From: Methanobrevibacter thaueri
GTDB lineage: Archaea > Methanobacteriota > Methanobacteria > Methanobacteriales > Methanobacteriaceae
Assembly: GCF_003111625.1 (NCBI RefSeq)
Contig: NZ_MZGS01000027.1
Span: 59,829-123,828, forward strand
DNA: 64,000 nucleotides
Direction of reading: 5' to 3'
Shown one piece after another: positions 48,683 to 59,691 of the stretch. The notes below the pieces were generated by a model, which was not told where the DNA came from, did not search any database, and saw only the letters and a program-made list of their open reading frames with translations. The number at the start of each line of letters is the position of its first letter. The stretch's first letter is position 1. The translations under genes were made by a program, and so were the position numbers.

Positions 48683-49070
48683 GGAGTGCTGCTTCTCTTG
48701 GATTATATCTCCAACCTTCTGGTAATGCACCTTCACTTACGTAGTAAGATGCTAATCTTCTGATTCTAGCTTCGATGATTGTTAACCCTCTTTTAGAGTG
48801 TAAATCTTTAGGGTTTTCTTCTAAGTGGTCTCTGATGTTAACTGCTCTTCTGATTAAGTTCATTAAATCTTCTGGGTATTCACCAGCTTGACCGTTTCTT
48901 TTTAAAATTTGGGTAATTCTTTCACCAGTCACATCTTTAACTGATGGAATTCCGTATTGGTCTCTTAAGATGATACCAATTTCGGAGGTACTTTTACCTT
49001 CTTTGTTAAATTTTAAAATCATTTCTTCAATTTCTTCGTCACTATAAGTTACCCATTCTGGTCTTGCCAT
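48672..49070 (-). CDS. rpsO: 30S ribosomal protein S15 (archaeal)
   Basis: 132 aa, the long archaeal/eukaryal form (S13e-like) with an N-terminal extension ([16 protein letters not shown]) before the S15 helices ([16 protein letters not shown], about residues 83-98). ATG 49070 follows GAGGTTTATATT. Codon choice is biased as in highly expressed genes. It is probably cotranscribed with the recJ-like gene downstream. Confidence 0.97.
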   Translation of the reverse strand: MARPEWVTYSDEEIEEMILKFNKEGKSTSEIGIILRDQYGIPSVKDVTGERITQILKRNGQAGEYPEDLMNLIRRAVNIRDHLEENPKDLHSKRGLTIIEARIRRLASYYVSEGALPEGWRYNPREAALLVK

Positions 49071-49119
49071 AATATAAACCTCTTTAAATTTTTTAAATCT
49101 TAAATAAGCCCAATTATTT

Positions 49120-49671
49120 TTACTCTTTAGTAGAATACCATTTGATAAACTGTTCTAAAGAATTTTTTCTATGTGAAAATTGGTTTTTTTCATCAGTTGT
49201 AAGTTCTCCGAATGTCTTACCTAAACTAGGCACATAAAACAATGGATCAAAAGCGAATCCTAAATCCCCTCTTTCTTCAACTGCGATTTCTCCTTTGACC
49301 TTGCCTAAAAAGATCTTGGGCTCAGAATTGGGGGCACAGTACCCAATAACTGACCTGAATTCGGCATAACGGTCATCAGCATCGGTTAATAACTTTAAAA
49401 TTCCTTGATTTCCAATAGTATCTTGAACATAATGTGAATATGTTCCCGGAAATCCATTTAAAGCTTTAATGAATAAACCAGCATCTTCAACAATCACAGG
49501 TTTTCCAAGTTTACGACTCGCATATTTTGCGCCTGATATGGCCACTTCCTCAAGAGTTCCCTGAGGCTCTTCGTAACCTAAATCAATATGCTCAAGTTTA
49601 ATGTCATAATCCTTGAAAATATTCTCTGCTTCTTTAACTTTATGTTCGTTACCAGTTATAAATGTTATCAT
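49120..49671 (-). CDS. rdgB: XTP/dITP diphosphatase (Ham1/RdgB)
   Basis: 183 aa. [14 protein letters not shown] (substrate and Mg site, about residues 5-18), [19 protein letters not shown] (about 61-79) and [11 protein letters not shown] (about 143-153) are diagnostic. It hydrolyses deaminated purine nucleoside triphosphates. It lies 49 bp upstream of rpsO on the same strand. Confidence 0.96.
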   Translation of the reverse strand: MITFITGNEHKVKEAENIFKDYDIKLEHIDLGYEEPQGTLEEVAISGAKYASRKLGKPVIVEDAGLFIKALNGFPGTYSHYVQDTIGNQGILKLLTDADDRYAEFRSVIGYCAPNSEPKIFLGKVKGEIAVEERGDLGFAFDPLFYVPSLGKTFGELTTDEKNQFSHRKNSLEQFIKWYSTKE

Positions 49672-49763
49672 ATTTTTAATTATGAATTCATTTTTTTATA
49701 AATTTATCTTAAAAAAATCGCGCTTAAATCTTCAATGCGATTCGACATCAACGCGATGAAAAT

Positions 49764-49796
49764 TAAAAAAAGAGTAGATAACTTAATATCTACTTT
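49764..49796 (-). terminator. Terminator of the adhesin operon
   Basis: Stem GTAGATA/TATCTAC (49774-49780 and 49787-49793) includes the adhesin stop codon; on the − strand it is followed by a T run (49764-49771). Confidence 0.6.
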
Positions 49797-52054
49797 TTAA
49801 CAGTGATTTTAACCTTTTTGCTTGCCTTTTTATAGTATTTGTTGCCTGAAAATTTAATGGTGGCTTTGTATTTGCCTTTTTTAGTCAATTTCTTTACTTT
49901 AAATGTGGCCTTACCTTTTGAATTGGTTTTGGCCTTGTATTTTTTACCTTTGACTTTTAAAGTGACTTTAGCCTTTTTAATTGCTTTGCCTTTAGTGTTC
50001 TTCAAGGTCACAACATACTTTTTGGTTTTTTGAGATCTTTTGAAGGATTTCTTTTTGGAAATGATTTTCACTTTTTCCTTGTTGATCTTTACATTAACCG
50101 TCTTATCGCTAACTTTACAGTTTTTGCCTTTGACTTTAATAACAAGTTTTTTAGAACCTGCTTTTGCAGTTTTTAAAGCTATTGAAGTTAGTTTTATGGT
50201 TGCAACACCCTTAGAATTGGTTTTAGCAGAACCTATAGTTTTACCATTCAAAACGAAAGTGACTGTTTGGGACGGGACAAAATTGCCTTTTTCATCCTTT
50301 AGAGTGATGCTATATTTACCGCCATAATTTATAACAAAACTGGCGGTCTTGGCGGTTATGCTTGCTTTTAAAGGATTAACAGTGAAATTGCCATATAACT
50401 CATATTCGACAAAATCAGGGCATTTATAAACCGCAACATATTTATATTCGCCCGCATCCAAATTGGAAATTTTGAAAACCGCATTACCGTCGCTTGCATT
50501 GGCGTAGTAAACATTTCCATTAATCTTAAGCAATACTGTAGCATTAGGGTTTGCGTATATGCCGGATTGATTTGTTACATTGAAACTGATAGACAGCATA
50601 CTGCCATAAACATTGTTTTCAATGCCTGCAAAGTTAATTTCGACTGATTTTAAAAAAATCGGGCTATCGGAAGTTATATTGTTTAAAATGATTACTCCCC
50701 TATCTGAAATAACATTATTTGAGGAAAACAATTTTCCAACATTGTCCCCAAATTCAGAATCAGATATGTTTAAAAAATCTTCGAAAAATATTGCACCTGC
50801 AATTTCAGCAGAATTATTATTAAACACAGATTTGAAAATTTCTCCCACTTCACCAATAAATACGGCTCCTCCGTATGAATCAGCTTCATTATTTGTAAAA
50901 ATGGAATCTTCAATACTTACTACTTCTGAATAGATAGCACCACCAAAACTTGCAGTGTTGCCGTCAAAAAGACAATCTAAAATGCAATTTTCGTCATCAC
51001 TGCAAATTGCACCTCCGATTTCAGCATGATTGTCATAAAAGCGTGAAGCGTTGATTGTGGAATTCCTATTGTTTGAGATTTCAATTGCTCCTCCTAAATT
51101 GGCGCCATTATTGACGAATGTATTGTTGGATATGATGGCATCTGAACCTTCAAGGTATATGGCACCACCTTCACTGGCATTGTTATCTTCAAATGTGCTG
51201 TTCAGTATTTGGCTATTGTCACTTATACATTCAATAGCACCACCAATATCAGCAGTATTATTGTAAAAATAACAATTAACAATCATACCTTCCATTTCAG
51301 AGCCATGAACCGCTCCACCGTTGCTGGCAGAATTATTTATAAATTGACAATAATCAATTCTATAGTTTTTTCCATTCACATAGACGGCACCGCCTACCTC
51401 AGCAGAATTATTATCGAAATATGTCATATATAGGTTGAATCCGTTACCAATGGCATATATGGCTCCTCCATCGTTGAATGCAAAATTATCCAAAAATTCA
51501 CAATATTCAACATGCCCGGATGAACCTGACCAGTCAATGACTCCCCCATAATTCGCAAAATTATTGTAAAAGCTGCAGGAGGACACATTTCCTTGAGTTC
51601 CATACCAATCAATCAAATGGCCAGATTCGCCACACCTGAAGGAATTGAACACAATATCTCGAAGAACAACATTGGACCCATGTACAGTAATCAAACTGAA
51701 GTCCTTGATACCTTCACCGCCATAAAATGTGAATCCCCTACCGTCAATGGTCACATTATCGCAATTAATTATAATTCCAGAGGTTTCATTTTCCACATAA
51801 TAGTCATTATCCAAACTGATTACGTCTCCGGGGCGGGCATTTCCTATTTCACTTACAAGATTAGAGAAATTGCCTTTATCATCCTTTAATTTAAAATCGT
51901 CTATATTTGAACTTGATGTATCATCGATCATGTTCTGTGAGCACAAATCAGAATCATCAATGCCCGTATCATTGCAGTCAACAGCAGACACGCCTGCAAT
52001 TGAAACAACAAAGCATAATAGTATAAGCAACTTAAAAACTTCTTTAAACTTCAT
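49790..52054 (-). CDS. Adhesin-like protein: Pmp-like beta-helix, Ig-like and Lys-rich end domains
   Basis: 754 aa. Signal peptide (KLLILLCFVVSIAGVSA). Residues about 60-440 carry many GGAI/GGAV and FxNN tetrapeptides (for example NSAEVGGAVYVNG), the motif pair of Chlamydia Pmp-type beta-helices. Ig-like domains follow at about 480-655. The last 95 residues are a very basic Ig-like domain (KKTKKYVVTLKNTKGKAIKK type), the same family as in the adhesins at 14.9-19.8 kb. It starts 8 bp after the stop of the 1782-aa adhesin with a GGGG site, so the two are one operon. Probably a wall-associated surface protein. Confidence 0.85.
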   Translation of the reverse strand: MKFKEVFKLLILLCFVVSIAGVSAVDCNDTGIDDSDLCSQNMIDDTSSSNIDDFKLKDDKGNFSNLVSEIGNARPGDVISLDNDYYVENETSGIIINCDNVTIDGRGFTFYGGEGIKDFSLITVHGSNVVLRDIVFNSFRCGESGHLIDWYGTQGNVSSCSFYNNFANYGGVIDWSGSSGHVEYCEFLDNFAFNDGGAIYAIGNGFNLYMTYFDNNSAEVGGAVYVNGKNYRIDYCQFINNSASNGGAVHGSEMEGMIVNCYFYNNTADIGGAIECISDNSQILNSTFEDNNASEGGAIYLEGSDAIISNNTFVNNGANLGGAIEISNNRNSTINASRFYDNHAEIGGAICSDDENCILDCLFDGNTASFGGAIYSEVVSIEDSIFTNNEADSYGGAVFIGEVGEIFKSVFNNNSAEIAGAIFFEDFLNISDSEFGDNVGKLFSSNNVISDRGVIILNNITSDSPIFLKSVEINFAGIENNVYGSMLSISFNVTNQSGIYANPNATVLLKINGNVYYANASDGNAVFKISNLDAGEYKYVAVYKCPDFVEYELYGNFTVNPLKASITAKTASFVINYGGKYSITLKDEKGNFVPSQTVTFVLNGKTIGSAKTNSKGVATIKLTSIALKTAKAGSKKLVIKVKGKNCKVSDKTVNVKINKEKVKIISKKKSFKRSQKTKKYVVTLKNTKGKAIKKAKVTLKVKGKKYKAKTNSKGKATFKVKKLTKKGKYKATIKFSGNKYYKKASKKVKITVKK

Positions 52055-52062
52055 AAAAACCC

Positions 52063-55000
52063 CTACAGTATCTTTGGAACATAAATTATGTTAATTTCCT
52101 CATCCGGAGGACCGGCAAGAAACTCATCATCGATTGCGTCTGAAAGCAATTCCCATACTCTGGAAGTAAATTCATCAAAAAGGTTATTTACAATATTTAT
52201 CCATCCATCTCTGGTAAATACGTCAATTTTATCGTCAAAAGATGGGTCATCGATATATTCACCAAGGTCAACGAATTCCATACCATTTGAAACACCCTCA
52301 AATACTTTAGTCCAGAAGGTACTGTAGTCCTGATGACTATTAGAATAAATTGCACCATGAACAGCACCGAAAGCTCCACCAATGGCCCCACCAACAGCAG
52401 TAGCAATCAAATGGTTAAGCTCGTTGGTAGATATTGTATAACTTGCCCCTGACACAGCAATTGCAGTTGTGACATAAATGGCTGATTGAAGTATGTCTTC
52501 CTGTATTTGTGTCATAGGGAAGTGTTCGATGGTCTTAGGATTTTTACTTCCCATAGAAATGATTTCCATATTTCCTTCATGAGTGTAGATATCAACTTCA
52601 CTCTTGCTGTTATATCCTGTATTCTTGCTAAAAGTGGAATTTAAAACCATGAGATTGCCTCTATTGTAAATTGCACCACCATATTTAGCATAATTGCCAT
52701 TGAAATACGAATGGAAAATTTTCAAAGTGCCCTCATTAACAATGGCTCCACCATAATCATCTTTAACAGTATAGTCAACCTTATTATTATTGAAATGGGT
52801 ATTGGATATTGACAGATACCCTGAATTTTGAATTGGAATATTGAAACCTTCAATTATCAAATCATTTATTATAACATATGAACGGATTGTTGTGGTTAAA
52901 AATCTGGTCTCATCATTGTTTTTTGGATTTTCAACAAATATGCGAGAACCTGAACCGTTAATAATCAACTTACCATAGTCCATTTCAAATAAAAGTTTGG
53001 AATCTGGGAAAACTGAATAATTGCCCTTTACAAATCTAACGTTTATAATATCATATTCATCATTGTCGCTAACTAAATTTGCAAGGTTCATTAAGGAACT
53101 GACACTATCAATAACGACATTATAGACGGCAGCCTCTGAACTTTCCCTAAATAAAGCCAATCCCTCATCTTCACTCTCAATATAATATTCGGCAATTCCA
53201 GTACAGTCAACCAGTTTTGCAATTGAATTTTGAGATAAATGTAAAATGCCCTTATCAGGGGCAAACTTTGATTTTAGAGATACAAGTTTATTGTTTTCAA
53301 AAGTACATTCAATCAACACGACCTGTGCAGAAGTGCCCTCACTATAAATTGCTGATCCTTTTGAAGCCTTATTTCCAATAAATGATGAATTGCGACAATA
53401 TATTCCACCATAATTCTGTATAGCTCCACCATAATCATAATCTAAAACTGTATGATATATATTGTCTACAAATGAGCAGTTAACAATATAAACAGTACCA
53501 AAATTTAAAATAGCGCTGTTGAAACCTTTCAAAGTCAAATTTACTAAAGTTAAACTGCTGTGTTTAGGAACATATGCAAAATGATAGTCATTATTCTGAG
53601 CATTGTCATTCAACTGAATTGTTGCACCATGACCGTTTACAAGAATGGCTCTGGTGTCCATGTCCAACAGCGCCTTGTCATTCTGTGCAATGTAATATAT
53701 TTTAGGATCAAGCATTTTTGTACGCCATTCCTTGCGTTGCTTAATCATTTCTTCAAAATCATTTACATTAACGGCATATGTCTTATTTTCCAAATCAATG
53801 ACATATCCTGATGATGTATCGGCAAATGCCTTAATGTCATTGTGGACATTGAGAAGAGATCTTGCATCGGAATAAACCAGGAAAGTGGATTCATTGGAAT
53901 TTAAACTATTGATATTCCTTGAACAAACAGATGAATATTCGCTAAAGAAACTGTGTCTAATCTGGAAATCGAAAGTATCATCGTTTTCATCATAGAAAAT
54001 GACAGCACTTTTATTGGATGCATAAATGTTATCGTGCTCAGACAAGAATTTGCAGGCTATAAAACTGGTAAATGAATTGGTTTCGCCATATAAAACGCCA
54101 CCCTGTGTTCCGGTTTCACTTTGCCAGCCTACGAAAGGTTCTGAATTCCTATTATTGGAAAAAGTACAACGGTCAAATGTTGCCTTGTTTAAATTATAAA
54201 CCACCCCACCAGGAGTTACAGTATCAAAATATCTAGGATCATTTTCTATGAATGTTGAATTGGCACAGTATAATTCCCCATTGTTTACAAAACAGCGAAT
54301 AAATTTCTTTAAAGTAAGATTATTAATTGAAATTGCAGTATTAGGATTGCCATAAATAAAGTTATGCTTATACCCGTCTTCAATTGTAGCTCCATTACCG
54401 TTTATGAACAGCCTACCATGAGACAGATGGATAAGATAATACCATTCCCTGTCCTTCCAGAAGTTCTCAGTGATTTTATAGGTGCCCTTATTAAGGTTTA
54501 TAACAGTCACATCAACATGATAATCACTTTTTGACATTTTCCTCAAGACCTCTGTAAGTTCGCTGCTGGTGGAAACTGTCACGTTATATAATATAAATGA
54601 TTCAAGGGAAGGGTATACATAACGATAGGTGTTTTCACCAATGACACTATATGTAATATTTCCTAGATTAATAAAGGATTCATTGTTATATATTGGCATT
54701 AACGAACCGAATCCGGTACCGTTTAGATAATTGACTACCTTTGAATATTTATTGAGCACTGTAATGTTGTCCTTAACTGTGATATTGCGATAATTGACAG
54801 TGACAACATAATTTCCCGGTGCAACATTAAGTTTGAAGAAAGCCCAACCGTATTCGGTGACATTGCATGTGTAATTCATTCCATTAATTGTGAAAGTGGC
54901 AATGCCTGTGTCGGCATATTCATCCTCTCCAATGGCGAATCTGGTCACATAAGTGTCGTTAATGTTGAAAGTTGCAATTTTGGTTTGTGGAAGTACGGTT

Positions 55001-57411
55001 ATCTGATTTTTAAATGTTTCGCCTGTAGCTGTATTATATGCCACAACAGTATGAGTGCCTATATCCAAATTGAGATGCAAATATGCCCTGCCGTCTTCAT
55101 GAATTCCCTCAGTGTGGTTAATTCCGTCGACATTAAAGATGACAGGTGTTTGGTTAGGCAAACAATTGTCTTCAGAGTCTAAAAATACAGCTGAATAAAG
55201 ACTATCGCTTCCATAAACCATGACTAAATCCTCCCCATAGACACTGGTTTTTTTAACGTTGATAGTGTGGGTTAAAACTTGAGAATTGACCCTTACGGTA
55301 ATCTTATGGGAACCGGATCCATTAGGAGTATAGTCAAATTCAAAAGACTTGCTTTTTACTGCAGTAATGCTGAAATTTCCACGTTTATCGCTGGAGAATC
55401 TGATGTCTTCAGCCAAATGACCCAGAACATCATTTGTGAAAATTATTTTAAAATGAATAGGCAAGTAATTGATACCTTCGTTTGCGCCTGATAAAGAAAC
55501 TACGGTAGGATTACTATCAGAATGTTTTTTGTTGCTTCCAAAGATCTTATATTCCATTACTCTTGGAGAGGAAAATGAAGGACTGTTTGTACCCCACCAA
55601 TTTTTTTCCAATTTATTATAATGGCCGCTGGAGAAGATATCACTTCCCTGATTATCTGCACGATTGTCCACAAAAGCATTATTGTATACCTTCATATAGG
55701 AGGCGGAGGAATCTGTGTAAATCGCTCCACCACGAGATTTAGCATGATTATTCTTAAAGTAGGAATTTAGAATATCAACCGTTCCTGATGAGTCAACGTA
55801 AATGGCTCCACCGTCACCCTGGGCGAAGCAGGATTCGAATGTTGTGTTTTCGACACTGCCCAATCTATCAGTGTGAACCGCTCCACCACCATCGACATAA
55901 ACCCTATTATTTATGAAATATGAATTATCCTGACTAGAGAATGTTTTATAAGCGTATATTGCTCCACCCTTATTTTGAGCCCAATTATCCTTAAAAGTGG
56001 AACTATTTACATAAACAGATCCTTTACAACAAATTGCTCCACCATATCTCTTAGCAACCCCCTGAGTTGCATAATTGCCATTAAATGTACAGTTACGTAA
56101 ATTTAAACTTGTGGAATCACTGTCACTGTAGATGGCGCCTCCATCACCTGCAATTGCATAATTATTTGTAAAAACTGAATTATAGAGATATATGTTTCCA
56201 CAATTGTTGTTAATGTAGATTGCGCCTCCAAAATCACTGTTTGCATGATTTCCATCAAATACCAAGTTTCCTATAGTTTTTGAAACTGTAGAGGTGTAAA
56301 TAGCACCGCCATGACCGTCTGCGGAATTTTTTATAAACTTGTTTACCTTGTCAAATTTGATAAAATCAGTGTAAATAGCACCGCCTTTACCCTTAGCGGT
56401 ATTGCTTTCAAAACTGGAATTTCCTACATGCAACCATTTATCGGCATAAATCGCTCCACCCCTACTGGATTTTGCGGAATTTTCGGTAAAGTTGGAATCA
56501 TCAATATATATATGAGGACCGTTTCCATAAATGGCACCTCCTTCCTTGGCGGAGTTTCCGGTGAAATTGGAACCGATGACAATTAGATCCTTAGTGGCAT
56601 AAATCGCTCCACCATAATTTTCGGCGACATTATTTGAGAAACTGCATCCCTCTACAGTTAAATCTTCCTTAGCGCATACTGCACCGCCAAAACATTTGTA
56701 AACTTTTGCACCCCATGCCTTGTTGTCGATAAATTCTGTGCCAGTTATTTCAGCACCTTTTTGACAAAAAACAGCTCCCGCATCTACATAAGCGCTGTTT
56801 TCTTCAAAATAACAATCTTCTATAACAACTTCCCCTTTAGAAAATATTGCTCCACCGCTTTCGGAATTGGCCTTGTTGTTTTTAAAGGTGGAATCTGTGA
56901 CGGTGAGGGTTCCCTCTAAATTATCATTATAGATTGCCCCACCATAATTTTCAGCAGCGTTATTTTCGAAAGTACAGTTAATGATTGTCCATTGAGAAGG
57001 AGTTTTAATAAATATTGCTCCTCCAGTTTTACTATTGGTATTCTTACAGTTCTTAATGATTAAATTCTTTAATGTGATTTCCCCACTATGCGAAACAAAC
57101 AAGCATTGATTATTTCCACTGCAGTCAATGGTGTGTCCCTGCCCATCAATCGTTAAACTATTACTAATCTCTATAGAACAACTGCTTGTTGTAACATAGT
57201 CGTTCGTTAAATTTATGACTGAATCCTCTTCAGCATCTGAAATCTGATCCTTGAGTTCATTTATTGATGCCGGAGGGCTAGCCAAACTGTCATTGTCATC
57301 AGCCATTTGAATAATGTCTTGCGTATCATTATTTAAATCAGTCGCAACGACACAACTAATTGAGAATGAAACCAATAAAAACATAAACACAACAAATAAT
57401 TTCGATTTCAT
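52063..57411 (-). CDS. Giant adhesin-like beta-helix protein with glycine-zipper C-terminus
   Basis: 1782 aa. Signal peptide (KLFVVFMFLLVSFSISCVVA). Residues about 60-610 are regular Pmp-like rungs with GGAIY and FxxN motifs, about 640-880 Ig-like domains, and about 900-1600 two or three further beta-helix blocks each preceded by an NGxGxxI-type motif. The C-terminus is unusual: two hydrophobic stretches (VTTAIAVSGASYTI, AVGGAIGGAFGAVHGAI, about 1635-1670) and a soluble acidic domain of about 110 residues with no basic end domain. It is the first gene of a two-gene adhesin operon. Confidence 0.85.
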   Translation of the reverse strand: MKSKLFVVFMFLLVSFSISCVVATDLNNDTQDIIQMADDNDSLASPPASINELKDQISDAEEDSVINLTNDYVTTSSCSIEISNSLTIDGQGHTIDCSGNNQCLFVSHSGEITLKNLIIKNCKNTNSKTGGAIFIKTPSQWTIINCTFENNAAENYGGAIYNDNLEGTLTVTDSTFKNNKANSESGGAIFSKGEVVIEDCYFEENSAYVDAGAVFCQKGAEITGTEFIDNKAWGAKVYKCFGGAVCAKEDLTVEGCSFSNNVAENYGGAIYATKDLIVIGSNFTGNSAKEGGAIYGNGPHIYIDDSNFTENSAKSSRGGAIYADKWLHVGNSSFESNTAKGKGGAIYTDFIKFDKVNKFIKNSADGHGGAIYTSTVSKTIGNLVFDGNHANSDFGGAIYINNNCGNIYLYNSVFTNNYAIAGDGGAIYSDSDSTSLNLRNCTFNGNYATQGVAKRYGGAICCKGSVYVNSSTFKDNWAQNKGGAIYAYKTFSSQDNSYFINNRVYVDGGGAVHTDRLGSVENTTFESCFAQGDGGAIYVDSSGTVDILNSYFKNNHAKSRGGAIYTDSSASYMKVYNNAFVDNRADNQGSDIFSSGHYNKLEKNWWGTNSPSFSSPRVMEYKIFGSNKKHSDSNPTVVSLSGANEGINYLPIHFKIIFTNDVLGHLAEDIRFSSDKRGNFSITAVKSKSFEFDYTPNGSGSHKITVRVNSQVLTHTINVKKTSVYGEDLVMVYGSDSLYSAVFLDSEDNCLPNQTPVIFNVDGINHTEGIHEDGRAYLHLNLDIGTHTVVAYNTATGETFKNQITVLPQTKIATFNINDTYVTRFAIGEDEYADTGIATFTINGMNYTCNVTEYGWAFFKLNVAPGNYVVTVNYRNITVKDNITVLNKYSKVVNYLNGTGFGSLMPIYNNESFINLGNITYSVIGENTYRYVYPSLESFILYNVTVSTSSELTEVLRKMSKSDYHVDVTVINLNKGTYKITENFWKDREWYYLIHLSHGRLFINGNGATIEDGYKHNFIYGNPNTAISINNLTLKKFIRCFVNNGELYCANSTFIENDPRYFDTVTPGGVVYNLNKATFDRCTFSNNRNSEPFVGWQSETGTQGGVLYGETNSFTSFIACKFLSEHDNIYASNKSAVIFYDENDDTFDFQIRHSFFSEYSSVCSRNINSLNSNESTFLVYSDARSLLNVHNDIKAFADTSSGYVIDLENKTYAVNVNDFEEMIKQRKEWRTKMLDPKIYYIAQNDKALLDMDTRAILVNGHGATIQLNDNAQNNDYHFAYVPKHSSLTLVNLTLKGFNSAILNFGTVYIVNCSFVDNIYHTVLDYDYGGAIQNYGGIYCRNSSFIGNKASKGSAIYSEGTSAQVVLIECTFENNKLVSLKSKFAPDKGILHLSQNSIAKLVDCTGIAEYYIESEDEGLALFRESSEAAVYNVVIDSVSSLMNLANLVSDNDEYDIINVRFVKGNYSVFPDSKLLFEMDYGKLIINGSGSRIFVENPKNNDETRFLTTTIRSYVIINDLIIEGFNIPIQNSGYLSISNTHFNNNKVDYTVKDDYGGAIVNEGTLKIFHSYFNGNYAKYGGAIYNRGNLMVLNSTFSKNTGYNSKSEVDIYTHEGNMEIISMGSKNPKTIEHFPMTQIQEDILQSAIYVTTAIAVSGASYTISTNELNHLIATAVGGAIGGAFGAVHGAIYSNSHQDYSTFWTKVFEGVSNGMEFVDLGEYIDDPSFDDKIDVFTRDGWINIVNNLFDEFTSRVWELLSDAIDDEFLAGPPDEEINIIYVPKIL

Positions 57412-57509
57412 AAACTCTTCACCGTTAATTTACTATGATATCTATTATGTTGAACAAACTTATAAACTATTCTATAATATAGATGTGAAACATTAAAAAT
57501 AATAACTCA
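57412..57509. other. Short intergenic region between kae1-bud32 and adhesin operon
   Basis: A/T-rich; holds the presumed adhesin operon promoter (TTTATAA-type sequence near 57460). No reading frame. Confidence 0.4.
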
Positions 57510-59117
<1,608 letters not shown>

Positions 59118-59187
59118 TTAATTAATTAGTATTTATAATATTGAAATATAAAAATATTTTTTAAATTTAAAGTACATAAGTGAAAGT

Positions 59188-59691
59188 ATGGGATTTTATA
59201 GTGCTAATACTCCAGAACAGAAAAGGGTTAAAAAACTAACCGGAGACATTAACATCAGCGATATGTTCAAAAACGAATGTGAAACAAGAGGCATACCAAT
59301 ATACAATGCATATAACATTCAAAAACGATTATTGCATGAAGTGGAACAGGAAGAGCTTCATGGTGTGAAGGAAGTCGATGACAGGCTGATGGAACTGCTC
59401 GATGAGAGAGGAAAAAACAAGGTGACACACAGATATGTTGACTTCATTTCAAATGAGGACAGTGCTTCAAGAGGAGTGATCCCTCCAAGAAGCGATGAAA
59501 AGACATCACTACCTCCAAAAGACCAAATAAGAATCCCTCCAAGAGCTAGAGATGGACAAACATTTCTAACTGACAATGAATTGCCGGAAATAGAGATGTT
59601 AAAGAAAATCATGCTCCAGAATAAAAAGATTATTAATCAAAACAAGATAATTATAGACTTATTGAAAAAACAAGGTGAAAATAATGATTGA
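59188..59691 (+). CDS. Conserved hypothetical protein
   Basis: 167 aa, soluble and strongly charged. I do not recognise a family. Residues 1-95 appear helical (MFKNECETRGIPIYNAYNIQKRLLHEVEQEELHGV), a Pro-rich basic linker follows (IPPRSDEKTSLPPKDQIRIPPRARDG), and a C-terminal helix repeats Lys/Ile/Asn (MLQNKKIINQNKIIIDLLKKQ), probably a coiled coil. ATG 59188 is divergent from kae1-bud32. Its end overlaps cobT by 8 bp and carries its ribosome binding site, so the two are translationally coupled. Confidence 0.65.
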   Translation: MGFYSANTPEQKRVKKLTGDINISDMFKNECETRGIPIYNAYNIQKRLLHEVEQEELHGVKEVDDRLMELLDERGKNKVTHRYVDFISNEDSASRGVIPPRSDEKTSLPPKDQIRIPPRARDGQTFLTDNELPEIEMLKKIMLQNKKIINQNKIIIDLLKKQGENND

